The notes: generated by a model from the sequence alone, not told the origin. A DNA stretch of 64,000 bases from Nocardia sp. (GCF_025465275.1 NZ_JAODNK010000005.1:1-64000); one strand, 5' to 3'; shown: positions 26,559 to 34,969, counted from the stretch's first letter. Translations and numbers: made by a program.

Positions 26559-28709
26559 TTATTCCGTGCGCGATGCCAGCCCTGCTGTCGCGGTGGCTTC
26601 GGTGAGTTTGCCGAAGTCGAGTTTGACGAGCTGGTCGGCCAGGTGGAAGTAGCGGTCGTCGTGGGTGATGACGATGACCGTCTTCCGGCGGGCCTTGAGG
26701 TCGGCGAGGATCTCGGTGTAGAACACGTCGCGGAACTTGGGTTCCTGATCCGCGGCCCATTCGTCGAACAGGTAGATCGACCGGTCTTCGAGCAGAGCGG
26801 TCAAGAGCGCCAGCCGCTTTCGCTGACCCTGGGACAGATCGATGGTGGACAGTCGCCCGTCCTGCACGGTCACCTTGTGCGCGATCTGCAACTCTTCGAG
26901 GTAGTGCTGCACCTCGGCGTCGATGCCGGGACGATCGAAGCCCAGATAGTCCTCGAAGAGATGGAAATCAGTGAAGATGGCCGACGCGTTCTGCCGGAAC
27001 CACTCGACATTCTCGTGATCGATCCGCTCGCCATTGAGCGACAGCGCGCCGGTGCGCGGCACATACAGTCCGGTGATCAGCTTGGCCAGCGTCGATTTGC
27101 CGCTGCCGTTGCCGCCCACGATGAAGGTGATCTGCCCGGGCTCGAAGGTGAGATCGATAGGCCCGAGCGCGAATCCGGCCGCGGCTTCGCTCGCATCGTC
27201 CGGCAGTGCGCCCATCGGCACCGGCCGCCCGTCGTGCCCGCCATGATCGACCCAGCGATGACCGTTCACATCCGGACCGGTGGGATGCCCGCCCCGCCGT
27301 GGCGGCGGTGGCATACCGGGGCGGTGTGCGCCGACACCTCCGGGATGCGATCCCGGTCCGCCGGGACCCCCGGGTGGGGGACCGTCGGGGTGCGCCCCCG
27401 GCCGGCCTGATCGTGCGCCGGGCCGTCCGGGATGCGATCCCGGGCCGTCGGGATGCCCGTTCGGACCCGCCGGGGGAGCGCCCTCGGGGTGTTCGCCCGG
27501 CTGTCCGGGATGCGAACCCGGTGCCTCGGGTGGTCCGTTCGGACCGGTCGGGGAAGCACCCTCAGGGTGTGCCCCAGGCCGATTCGGCTGTGCGCCGGGC
27601 TTTCCCGCACGCGCGCCCGGCTTGCCCGGCCCCGGATGCGGACCGCTTCCCGGAGTGGGACTTCCGGGCCCCTCCGGGAACGGTGACGGCGCTTCGAACC
27701 GGTACGTGTAGCCGACATTCGTCAGTTCCAGCCGGGCTTCGGTCACCGCGGGCCGCTCTGTGAAAGGCAGGTCACTCTCGTTGTGCACGGCCTCCATGGA
27801 CAGGTTCATGCCGCGAATCTTCGCCAGCGCCACATCACCGCGCAGCAGGTCCGGAATCCGGTTCATGAAGTTCTGCATGGGCATGGCCAGGAAGGTCGTC
27901 ACCAGGACGTAGCCGAACATCACATCGCCGGGCAGCTTGAGCGCCTTGGCGATCACGAACAGGATGAGTGCCATGGTGGCGAGCTGCAGCACCTGCCCGA
28001 AGCCTTGTGCCACAGCGAATTTGGACCCGGCTTCAACATTCTGCGCCCGCAGTTTCTCGGCCGAGCCGAGCAGGTGCCGGTCCATGAAGTCCTGGCGCCG
28101 GCCGCGGTGCAGCTTGAGCTCCTTGATGCCGAGCGTCACGGCCGTGAAGGCGCGCAGCAGGGCGTCGTCGTTCTCCCGCGCCTCGCGGTACAACCCGCGC
28201 ACCCGCTTGAGAATCGTTTCGACACAGGCGATTCCGAGCAGGGTGCCCGCCACGGTGATCATGAACAGCGGCCCGGACAGAATCGACAGGTACACCAGGC
28301 AGCCGAGGATGGTGGTCACATCGATGCAGATGCTCGGGATGGCCGTCACCGCCTGCGACAGCGACCGCACATCCTCGGTCAGCGTCGCCATCAGGCGGTG
28401 CATGCCGAGTCGTTCCAGGTGTTCCAGTGGCGCCGAGACGATTCCGGAACTCAGGTCCGCCCGCAGCCGGTAGATGGCTTCCTGCGCGAGCCGGATCAGC
28501 AGCACCTGCGAGATGACACCGCTGACCAGGATGACCACCGCCGTGAGGGCGAAGTGCCCGAGCGTGGCGTCCGGATGCGGTCCGGGCGAGACGACGCCGC
28601 GGATCAGGGTCACCAGGTAGGTATTGGCGACACCACAGACGAGGCCGGCTGCGATTACGGCCGCGATCCGCATCCAGGAGATCGAGATGAGGAATCTGAT
28701 GAGTTGCAT
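26559..28709 (-). CDS. ABC exporter, SyrD/PvdE (cyclic-peptide transporter) family, with Pro/Gly-rich insert
   Basis: A 716-residue fused ABC exporter. Residues 1-300 hold about six transmembrane helices. The ATPase domain has an A-loop Tyr (NVGYTYRF, about 331-338), Walker A GGNGSGKST (532-540), a signature variant LSQGQRKRLAL, Walker B IYLFDEWAADQEP and the H-loop VIVITHDDRYF. The short DEWAADQ Walker B and VEWFRQNASAIFTDFHLFEDYLG are typical of the PvdE/SyrD group. Between the A-loop and Walker A there is an insert of about 165 residues (341-505) made almost entirely of Pro, Gly, His, Ala, Ser and Arg with GxP-type repeats. Family members normally have only some 15-20 residues there. Last gene of the operon: 38 bp after the Pks18-like gene. 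Probable substrate is the product of that operon, by inference. Confidence 0.88.
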   Translation of the reverse strand: MQLIRFLISISWMRIAAVIAAGLVCGVANTYLVTLIRGVVSPGPHPDATLGHFALTAVVILVSGVISQVLLIRLAQEAIYRLRADLSSGIVSAPLEHLERLGMHRLMATLTEDVRSLSQAVTAIPSICIDVTTILGCLVYLSILSGPLFMITVAGTLLGIACVETILKRVRGLYREARENDDALLRAFTAVTLGIKELKLHRGRRQDFMDRHLLGSAEKLRAQNVEAGSKFAVAQGFGQVLQLATMALILFVIAKALKLPGDVMFGYVLVTTFLAMPMQNFMNRIPDLLRGDVALAKIRGMNLSMEAVHNESDLPFTERPAVTEARLELTNVGYTYRFEAPSPFPEGPGSPTPGSGPHPGPGKPGARAGKPGAQPNRPGAHPEGASPTGPNGPPEAPGSHPGQPGEHPEGAPPAGPNGHPDGPGSHPGRPGARSGRPGAHPDGPPPGGPGGPGSHPGGVGAHRPGMPPPPRRGGHPTGPDVNGHRWVDHGGHDGRPVPMGALPDDASEAAAGFALGPIDLTFEPGQITFIVGGNGSGKSTLAKLITGLYVPRTGALSLNGERIDHENVEWFRQNASAIFTDFHLFEDYLGFDRPGIDAEVQHYLEELQIAHKVTVQDGRLSTIDLSQGQRKRLALLTALLEDRSIYLFDEWAADQEPKFRDVFYTEILADLKARRKTVIVITHDDRYFHLADQLVKLDFGKLTEATATAGLASRTE
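27195..27689 (-). repeat. Pro/Gly-rich repeat region inside the ABC exporter
   Basis: Codes for residues about 341-505 of the exporter. Short, imperfect units such as GPGSHPGRPGA, GAHPEGASPTGPNG and EHPEGAPPAGPNG recur, with matching imperfect DNA repeats (GGGATGCGATCCCGG-type units). Confidence 0.8.
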
Positions 28710-28747
28710 TGGCTGCTGATTTCTTTGAATAGGGCTGTGCGCGTGGA

Positions 28748-29956
28748 CTACTGGCGAACGATGTCGAAGACGATGCCCTCGAGGGTCACCCCGGGCGCGA
28801 AGGAGAACGCCACACCGGTCGAGATGGGCTTGCCGCTGCCGGCCTGCCGGATCATCTCCTCCAGCACGAAGATCAGCGAGACGCTGAGCATATTGCCGTA
28901 GCGCGCCAGCACATCCCAGCTCACCGCGGCCTGCTCGACCGGAATGCCCAGTGACTGCGCCGACTGCTCGATGATCTTGGGTCCACCCGGGTGGATGGCC
29001 CACAGGTCGATATCGGATTTCTGCAATCCATTGCGGTGCAGTACCTCCGAGACGACGGGGTCGACGCCCCGCAGGATGTACTGCGGCAGATCCTCCGATA
29101 GCTCGCAGGTGATGCCGTTGTCGTTGACGCCGAGCACGATGCCGTCCTCCGCATCGTCGAACAGGTAGCTGAAACTGTCCCGAATGACGATCTTGCCCGG
29201 CGCCAGCGGCTGCTGCACCTGGCCCGCGCCGATGACGACCGCACCGCAGCCGTCGCCGAACAGGCTGTGGATAATGACGTCGTTGATATTGTCGTCGAAG
29301 ACGGCGTTGACCGAGCTGAGCTCGAGGCAGATGACCATCGCCTTCTTATCCGGGTGTGCCCGAACGTAATCCACGGCGGTACGCATACCGTTCATGGCGG
29401 CCGCGCAGCCCATGAAGTTCACCACGACCCGGCCGACCGACTTGGCCAGTCCGAGCTGCTTGACCACGGCCACATCCACGCCGGGCGCGATGAATCCGGT
29501 GCTGGTCACGAAGACCAGCAGCCCGATCTGGGTGGCCGGATCCGCCAGCCCGGCGATGGCCCGCCCGGCCACGTCCACGGCCAGCGGCACCGCGTGGTCG
29601 TAGAACAGGTTCATGCGCTCCCGGATGGTGGCCGGGCGCGAGCTGAACGGCAGGAACTCGGGATCGAGCGGATCGATTGCGAGCCTGCGGGTCTGGATCC
29701 GGGTCTTCTGGTAGATCCGCGGAATCCGCACCTGCTGTGCAGGATCGGAGAACCGCTCGGCGACTCGCGCTGCGGCCTCGGCCTGATCATGGATCCCGAG
29801 TGGCGAACCCGTTGCGATGCTTTCGATTACGCCGACCGTGGTCGGCGGCGCCGGCGGCAGCATGCGCTCGCCCGATCCGTAACCTTGCTCGTCCCCCGAC
29901 GTGCGCAGAGCGGTCACGGTGGGCTGGGCCCCCGCCTCGCCAATGGTGATAGTCAC
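28748..29956 (-). CDS. pks18: Type III polyketide synthase, Pks18-like
   Basis: A 402-residue chalcone synthase-fold enzyme, strongly resembling M. tuberculosis Pks18 (Rv1372), which extends long-chain acyl-CoA with malonyl-CoA to alkylpyrones. The triad is present: Cys184 (NFMGCAAAMN), His322 (WAIHPGGPKIIE) and Asn355 (RYGNMLSVS). Further shared blocks: LPPAPPTTVGVIESIATG, RIPRIYQKTRI, TSTGFIAPGVDVA, DDNINDVIIHSLFGDGC, STGVAFSFAPGVTLEG. GTG 29956 follows AAGGGGAG. It is the middle gene of an operon: 54 bp after the b5-desaturase, as in the Rv1371-Rv1372 pair, and 38 bp before the exporter. The N-terminus is about 10 residues longer than Pks18. Product chain length cannot be read from sequence. 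Confidence 0.92.
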   Translation of the reverse strand: MTITIGEAGAQPTVTALRTSGDEQGYGSGERMLPPAPPTTVGVIESIATGSPLGIHDQAEAAARVAERFSDPAQQVRIPRIYQKTRIQTRRLAIDPLDPEFLPFSSRPATIRERMNLFYDHAVPLAVDVAGRAIAGLADPATQIGLLVFVTSTGFIAPGVDVAVVKQLGLAKSVGRVVVNFMGCAAAMNGMRTAVDYVRAHPDKKAMVICLELSSVNAVFDDNINDVIIHSLFGDGCGAVVIGAGQVQQPLAPGKIVIRDSFSYLFDDAEDGIVLGVNDNGITCELSEDLPQYILRGVDPVVSEVLHRNGLQKSDIDLWAIHPGGPKIIEQSAQSLGIPVEQAAVSWDVLARYGNMLSVSLIFVLEEMIRQAGSGKPISTGVAFSFAPGVTLEGIVFDIVRQ

Positions 29957-30010
29957 GAAATTACTCCCCTTCTTTCGGTAAAAATATGCGCGTCGATCAG
30001 CGGAATCGGT

Positions 30011-31471
30011 TCACACCGTGCCGATTCCGGTGAATCCCTGAATCGTGTAGACAGCACAGGTCTTCAAGGCCGACGGCGCGAAATGCTCGCGGAAGAAACC
30101 CCAGTTCTGTTCCTTCGCATCGTCCGAGCGCGCCAACAGGTACGTCTGGATCTGCTTCGGGAAGCGGTCGGTGAAGAAGCTCTTCGCGGGCAGCCATTCG
30201 ACATCGAATTTGGCTGCCTCCTCGCGCAATACGTCCTCGGTGGCGATATTGGCGAAGCCACTGCGCTGGTACGGCAGTACGTGGTGCACCCGGTGCGAGC
30301 TGAGCCCGGCGGACAGGAAGCAGTCCACGTAGCGGTTGCCGACCACCTTCAGGTCGTATGCCTGTTCCAGCTGATTGATACCCCAGTCCTCGGTATTGCT
30401 CTCCAGTTCCTCGGTGTCCACCTCGAAGTCGTGGCTGGCCACCACCAGGAAGGTGCTGATCCACAGCGAGATCACGAATTGCAGTGCCCAGGCCCAGAAG
30501 TCGCCCATCACGGTGAAGGCGATGAACTCGCCGAGCAGCAGGAACCGCACGCCGAACGACCCGATGAAGTGCGGCAGCGCGCCACCCCAGGTCCCGTACA
30601 TATCCTTGATGCCCACCTTGCGGGTGAGGCGGCAGACGTCGAGCAGTCGGATGGTCATGCCGGTGAGCGTGTGCCCGAACTTGTGGATGGTGTGGATCGG
30701 CACCCGGTAGAGCCGGGGGATGCGCGTCATCATGGTGAAGACGTTCTTCTTGATGTCGACTTCACTCTGCGTGTGCGGGTGGTGCAGTAGCGCGTGACCG
30801 TCCGCGGTGACGAAAGCCAGTGCGACGTAATTGAAGTCGAAGGCATTCGTATAGATCTTGTTCATGCCCTTCTGGGCACGGTGGATCGCATAGTGGCCGA
30901 AGCCGGCCAGCGAACTGCGCAGCAGCACCATGGCGATCACGAAGACCGGCAACGGCATCCAGCTGCGCTCGAACAGGCGCACGCCCTGCACCGCGAAATA
31001 CGCGATGGCCAGCAGTGCCACAACGATATTGAACGCCTTGTCCATCCGCTTGATGCGGGCGGCGAGCTCCGGCTCCTTGAGCCGCTTCTTCACCTGATGG
31101 AGCAGATCGTCCTTATTGTCGAAGCGGTACTGGGGCGTATCGCGCCAGCTGTCGAAGCCTTCCTTGAACAGGAAGTCCGGCGCATTGGCCTTCGGATGGA
31201 TATCCTCCGGCACCGCCACGCGGTCGAGCGCGTACCGCTCGATCAGCTTCCCGATCCCCTCCGGGTTCTTGTGGTACGAACCGATAATCGATGTGATGTC
31301 ACGGTTTTTCGTTCGCCCGATGAAGAACTCGCCGCCCGGATGCTTGGAAATCCAGTCGCTCAGGTCGTAGGCTTTGCCGTTGTAGACCCAGACGTTGGAA
31401 ACCGGAGGTGGACCCGACGGCGGGGGTGGACGGAGATCCCGCTCCTCGGTGTCCGCGTGTTCGGTTGTCAT
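30011..31471 (-). CDS. Cytochrome b5-fused fatty acid desaturase/hydroxylase (Rv1371-like)
   Basis: A 486-residue membrane enzyme. Residues about 25-85 form a cytochrome b5-like heme domain with HPGGEFF (His44) and a second candidate ligand His67 (SYHKNP). The rest is a di-iron desaturase/hydroxylase with several membrane spans and three His clusters: GHYAIH (193-197), HALLHHPH (226-233) and SSHRVHH (392-397). Electrons would pass from the heme to the di-iron site to desaturate or hydroxylate an acyl chain. ATG 31471 has a GGAGG SD. It is the first gene of the operon with the Pks18-like synthase, the same pairing as Rv1371-Rv1372. The N-terminal 24 residues are Pro-rich (PPPPSGPPPV). It probably modifies the acyl starter or the product. 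Confidence 0.88.
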   Translation of the reverse strand: MTTEHADTEERDLRPPPPSGPPPVSNVWVYNGKAYDLSDWISKHPGGEFFIGRTKNRDITSIIGSYHKNPEGIGKLIERYALDRVAVPEDIHPKANAPDFLFKEGFDSWRDTPQYRFDNKDDLLHQVKKRLKEPELAARIKRMDKAFNIVVALLAIAYFAVQGVRLFERSWMPLPVFVIAMVLLRSSLAGFGHYAIHRAQKGMNKIYTNAFDFNYVALAFVTADGHALLHHPHTQSEVDIKKNVFTMMTRIPRLYRVPIHTIHKFGHTLTGMTIRLLDVCRLTRKVGIKDMYGTWGGALPHFIGSFGVRFLLLGEFIAFTVMGDFWAWALQFVISLWISTFLVVASHDFEVDTEELESNTEDWGINQLEQAYDLKVVGNRYVDCFLSAGLSSHRVHHVLPYQRSGFANIATEDVLREEAAKFDVEWLPAKSFFTDRFPKQIQTYLLARSDDAKEQNWGFFREHFAPSALKTCAVYTIQGFTGIGTV

Positions 31472-31746
31472 CTCATTCCTCCGTGTCTGATCAGCCCTGC
31501 GCTCCGCTGATCAGGTTTCATAGCTACCCCGAAGCCATACGCACCCACAGCGTTCGAGCGATGCCTCGTTATCGTGCGTGCGGGGCCTTGTATTTCACCA
31601 ATCAATTTCTTAAGCCCTCGACCAAACTGGACGGTCACGCGCATAGTCACACCACGAAATGCGGTCCGGGACTGCGGAAGACGGCAAAGTTGCCGCGTTC
31701 CGCGTTCCCGGACCGTTCCGTGTTCGGATGCCAGGCAGGCGCCTGA

Positions 31747-32589
31747 TTAACCCGTCGGCTTGACGACCGTGACGGGCTTACCCCAGGCGGACAGCGTCAG
31801 ATTCACATTGCCGGCGTCCTTGGTGACCACCGCGCGCACGAGATTCGGGCCGGTGCCGGGCGAAGCGGCCGAGGACGGCAGCGCCGAAGCGGAGGTCGTC
31901 GGCGGCGCCACATCCGCGATCCACAGCGTGATGGGCAGGACGCCCGCGGTCTGGCCGATACGCGGCACGACCGGGTCGATGACCGCGGTGTCGATGGTGC
32001 CGGTGACCTTGACGGTGTTCACGCCGTTGATGGTCTCGCGGGCCTCGGCCTTCGGGTTCTGCACCTCGGCGATGACGTGGGCCAGGCCCTTGTCCTTGTC
32101 CAGGATGACGCCCGGATCGTAGATCTTCTCGGCCGGGCCGACGGGTGCGTACTTGGTGCCGTCACCGGCGTACAGGGTCTTGTCGACGACCAGGAACTTG
32201 GTCTCGGTCCAGGTCGGGTCGTTCTCCTTGACGCGGACCTTGGCCTCGCCGAGGGCCTGGCCGGACCCCTGCGGCTGGTTGGTGATGTCGGCCTTGACGT
32301 AATCGACCGGCAGGTTCGGAATATCGGTGACCTGCAGGTCCAGGTGCACCGACTGCAGGGTCTGCGTGGTGCGTGAGGACTCGGCGATCAGTTGCGCGCC
32401 GTCCGGCAGTGGACCGGTGGCCGGTGCGCCGGCGGATGTGGTCGAGGTGGAACCGGAGTCGGACGAGGAGCAACCTGTCACCAGTGCGCCCATGAGGGCC
32501 GCCGCGGCCACCACGGCCGGGACGAGCCGGCGGCGGCGGTGCGAGGTCTGCGCACGCGCAGGGCTCTGCTCGAAAATGGAATCAATCAT
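31747..32589 (-). CDS. LppX/LprAFG-family lipoprotein
   Basis: A 280-residue exported lipoprotein. It has a basic N-terminus (SHRRRR), a hydrophobic stretch and the lipobox LVTGCSS, so it should be anchored to the outer face of the membrane. The mature part has the LppX_LprAFG layout: AQLIAESSRTTQTLQSVHLDLQV, a middle with KFLVVDKTLYAGDGTKYAPVGPAEKIYDPGVILDKDKGLAHVIAEV, and the C-terminal TLWIADVAPP and VNLTLSAWGKPVTV. Members of this family (LprG, LppX) carry glycolipids or DIM across the envelope in a hydrophobic cavity. ATG 32589 is chosen because it places the signal sequence correctly. It lies 275 bp upstream of the desaturase–Pks18–exporter operon on the same strand. Confidence 0.88.
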   Translation of the reverse strand: MIDSIFEQSPARAQTSHRRRRLVPAVVAAAALMGALVTGCSSSDSGSTSTTSAGAPATGPLPDGAQLIAESSRTTQTLQSVHLDLQVTDIPNLPVDYVKADITNQPQGSGQALGEAKVRVKENDPTWTETKFLVVDKTLYAGDGTKYAPVGPAEKIYDPGVILDKDKGLAHVIAEVQNPKAEARETINGVNTVKVTGTIDTAVIDPVVPRIGQTAGVLPITLWIADVAPPTTSASALPSSAASPGTGPNLVRAVVTKDAGNVNLTLSAWGKPVTVVKPTG

Positions 32590-32982
32590 GTACAACCCCC
32601 GAAGGTTTCGTTCGCTGTATGCGGGCAGCTGCCGCTCCCCGCGTCGTAGTATGCAGCACTTCCACGACGCCCCGCTTGCTCGGACGCTACTCGAGCATCC
32701 AACCAGCACCACGTCCGCGTCGCCAAGGCTTTCCGTCCGGATATTCGCGAAAGCTGTTTCATTCGAGAAGTTTTCATGGCGTGACTACGGGGAAAGCAAC
32801 CGCGGGGCAACAGGCTTTCGCGAAACGAGTTGATCAGCGTCCCTCCGCATCGACGCCCGGGGCGGCTCGAGCCCGGCGCACTCCGCAACGCCCGTGCTAC
32901 CGCCGAAATCCTCGTGCGATAGATCTGCGGGTGATCGATCCGCGCGGCCGTCTCTTGATTGACCGATTCCGCCGGATCTTTA

Positions 32983-33010
32983 TGAACGTACGTTCATGAA
33001 CGAGCGTTCA
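32983..33010. promoter_or_regulatory. Two adjoining 14-bp palindromes (TetR-type double operator)
   Basis: TGAACGTACGTTCA (32983-32996) is immediately followed by TGAACGAGCGTTCA (32997-33010), both of the form TGAACG-N2-CGTTCA, ending 14 bp before the methyltransferase start and overlapping the likely promoter. A decayed TetR-type gene lies just downstream. The 393 bp from the LppX start to here show no gene. Confidence 0.7.
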
Positions 33011-33024
33011 TAAAGGAGCGGGCT

Positions 33025-33679
33025 GTGACCGAGATCGTCAATACCGCACAGTCCGAGGCATGGAACGGCTACGAGGGTGAGCACTGGGCCGGTCATTACG
33101 ACCGCTACGACGCCGTGAACGGTGGTTTCAACGCACCGCTGCTGGCGGCGGCCGGGATTGGCGAGACCGACCGGGTGCTCGATATCGGTTGCGGCAACGG
33201 GCAATTGACCCGTCTGGCGGCCCGCCGCGCGTCCGCCGGTGCGGCCACGGGCTATCGCGCGGGCGCTGCGGCCCGGCGGCCGCCTGGCCGTCCTCACCGT
33301 GCAGCCCCGGCCGGGCACCGATATCGGCAGTGTATTCGGTGCTGCCGCAACACAATTGGCGGGTATGGAGATCGGTCACGCCAGCGGTCCGTTCGCTGAT
33401 CCGGACCGGATCAGCGCACTGCTGACCGTGGCCGGATTCACCGATATCGGCATCCGTCATATCGAGGCCGACGGCATCTGGGGACGCGATATTGCCGATA
33501 CCGCCGAATTCGTCATGGGCTGGGGTCCGGTCCGCTCTCATCGCATGCTCGCCGACTTCGCCAATGACGGTCAGGTGCGGTCGGCCATTGCCGGGGCGCT
33601 CGAACCCTTCGCCACCCCGGGCGGTGTCCGCCTGCGCGGTACCGCCTGGTTGGTCACGGCGACCACGCCGCTACCGTAG
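33025..33679 (+). pseudogene. Class I SAM-dependent methyltransferase, internally deleted
   Basis: The first part (33025 to about 33225) opens with GTG after TAAAGGAG and has a good methyltransferase N-terminus with the SAM motif LDIGCGNGQLTRLA. The frame then breaks down. The C-terminal half continues in another frame from about 33250 (ARALRPGGRLAVLTVQ, then DPDRISALLTVAGFTDIGIRHI) to the stop at 33679. Between motif I and the RPGGR motif, where about 75 residues (motifs II-III) are expected, nothing remains. So there is an internal deletion of roughly 200 bp combined with a frame change. The SD, start and operators are intact, so the loss may be recent. Confidence 0.75.
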
Positions 33680-33685
33680 GCCGCT

Positions 33686-34168
33686 ATGTCACCGAGAAAG
33701 GCAGCGGCGCTGCGTGATAGCGACGACGATCGCGGCCTGCGCGACCACCTTGTCGCCACCGCCCAGCCCACGTCGACGCGCAGCACCGCGCTCTCGGGTC
33801 CACTGCCGCCCGCCGGTACCGCGACCGTCGCGGAAAATCTGGAGTCCTATCTACACGCGGGCCTGGCCCTGCACCGCGCAGTCGTCCCGGTCTTCGCCGG
33901 CCTACTGGCCACCCCCGCCGTCCTCACTCGCTTCGCCGAATCCGAAGAGCACGACCAGAATTGGCGCAATCTACTGGCGCGCTACCTCTCCGCCGAACGC
34001 GACCTCTGCCGCCTGGCCCCTGCCGTCGACCTCGACGCGGCCCTCGCCGTACTCGTCGGCATCTGCCACGACCAGGCCCTGACCGCCCTGCTCCCCGGCA
34101 CCCCGCACACCCCGACCGACGTTCCCGCCGTCGTTACCACCCTGCTCACCGGAATCGGTACCGCCTGA
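33686..34168 (+). pseudogene. TetR-family regulator lacking its HTH domain
   Basis: This 160-codon frame starts MSPRKAAALRDSDDDRGLRDHLVATAQ, the usual opening of a TetR regulator up to helix 1, then skips to SGPLPPAGTATVAENLESYLHAGLALHRAVVPVFAGLLATPAVLTRFAESEE, the ligand/dimerisation domain, and ends ALLPGTPHTPTDVPAVVTTLLTGIG. The HTH and connecting helix (about 45 residues) are missing, so it cannot bind DNA as a TetR protein. It begins 6 bp after the methyltransferase remnant and was presumably its autoregulator acting at the double operator 32983-33010. It may still be translated, hence a truncated gene is an alternative view. Confidence 0.7.
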
Positions 34169-34176
34169 CGCGCCTC

Positions 34177-34212
34177 CCCGTCATCCCGGCATGCTTTTGG
34201 CCGCGATCCACA
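34177..34212. repeat. REP-like hairpin, copy 3
   Basis: CGTCATCCCGGC ATGCTTTTG GCCGCGATCC: the same unit as at 17753 and 23928, with one stem mismatch (GCCGCGAT for GCCGGGAT). It lies between convergent genes, just after the TetR remnant. Confidence 0.7.
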
Positions 34213-34226
34213 GCATCGGCGAACGA

Positions 34227-34268
34227 ATTCGGCCCGGCACGACCGCAATCGGTCGTGCCGGGCCGAAT
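34227..34268. terminator. Strong bidirectional terminator
   Basis: Perfect 19-bp arms (ATTCGGCCCGGCACGACCG at 34227-34245 and its complement at 34250-34268) with the loop CAAT, placed between the TetR remnant and the convergent DUF1844 gene, 17 bp from the latter's stop. Confidence 0.85.
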
Positions 34269-34284
34269 CGGATTCGCGTATAGC

Positions 34285-34656
34285 TCAGTAGACGGGACCG
34301 GTGTACTTCTCGCCCGGGCCCGTACCGGGGGCGTCCGGATGCGAGGACGCTTCGCGGAAGGCGCGCTGCAGCGACTGCAGTCCGTCACGGATGGGACCGG
34401 CGTGCGGTCCGAGGTACTCGACGGACGCGGTGACCAGACCGGCGAGCGCGGTAATAACGCGCCGCGCCTCGTCCAGGTCCAGGTGCGGGCTGGCGGACGG
34501 ATCCGGCTCGCCCAGGCCGAGCTTCTCGGCAGCCGAACTCATCAGCATGACGGCGGCCCGGCTGATAACCTCGACCGCCGGGATCTCGGCCAGCTCGCGT
34601 ACGACTTCACCGTCGATGAGAGCCGATTCCTGCTCGTTCAAAGTCGCCTCACTCAT
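34285..34656 (-). CDS. DUF1844 family protein
   Basis: A 123-residue cytoplasmic protein. The conserved DUF1844 core is clear: IPAVEVISRAAVMLMSSAAEKLGLGEPD, then HLDLDEARRVITALAGLVTASVEYLGPHAGPIRDGLQSLQRAFREAS. The family is widespread in bacteria with no established function. ATG 34656 (MSEATLNEQESALIDGEVVREL) is chosen over upstream starts because it matches the usual acidic lead. It is divergent from infC, a position conserved in several actinobacteria. Confidence 0.82.
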   Translation of the reverse strand: MSEATLNEQESALIDGEVVRELAEIPAVEVISRAAVMLMSSAAEKLGLGEPDPSASPHLDLDEARRVITALAGLVTASVEYLGPHAGPIRDGLQSLQRAFREASSHPDAPGTGPGEKYTGPVY

Positions 34657-34706
34657 GGGTAGAGCATCGCACCGACCAGGTTGTCCCTGGTCGAGGGGGC
34701 AGCCGA

Positions 34707-34736
34707 TTCGGAGCTGCGGCGCACTGATGTTAGACT
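34707..34736 (+). promoter_or_regulatory. infC: Candidate infC operon promoter
   Basis: TTCGGA (34707-34712), a 17-bp spacer and TTAGACT (34730-34736). A transcript from here would carry a leader of about 290 nt before infC. Confidence 0.4.
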
Positions 34737-34932
34737 TTTCCGCGACGACCGCCCCAGACAGGTTCCTGTAACCGGCTTGGGGCATCAAGTGGAGCCCGAC
34801 TCCCACCGTCTGCCGGTCTCGTACCAGGCTTGGCGGTCCGGTCGCCCATCCTTTACCGGGTGGGTACCTGTATGGGTTTAACCCAGATCAGGTGCGATGC
34901 GAGTTGTTTGCGTCGTAGATCGGTCGACTCGG

Positions 34933-34969
34933 GCCCCGTGTTGGAGAAATACCAACGCGGGGCTTTCGT
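34933..34969 (+). terminator. infC: Attenuator-like hairpin in the infC leader
   Basis: GCCCCGTGTTGG pairs with CCAACGCGGGGC (one G-T wobble) over the loop AGAAATA, followed by TTTCGTGTT. It sits 65 bp before the infC start, inside the long 5' leader. A terminator-like stem upstream of infC-rpmI-rplT suggests attenuation, as known for L20-controlled leaders in Bacillus. No L20-binding mimic was verified here. Confidence 0.5.

Noticed and set aside
26437..26760. Minus-strand frame reading RASLTPGAVG over the long palindrome
   Set aside because: The match to the start of the MmyB-type regulator is explained by the similar palindrome cores; the remainder is a shadow of the ABC exporter gene.
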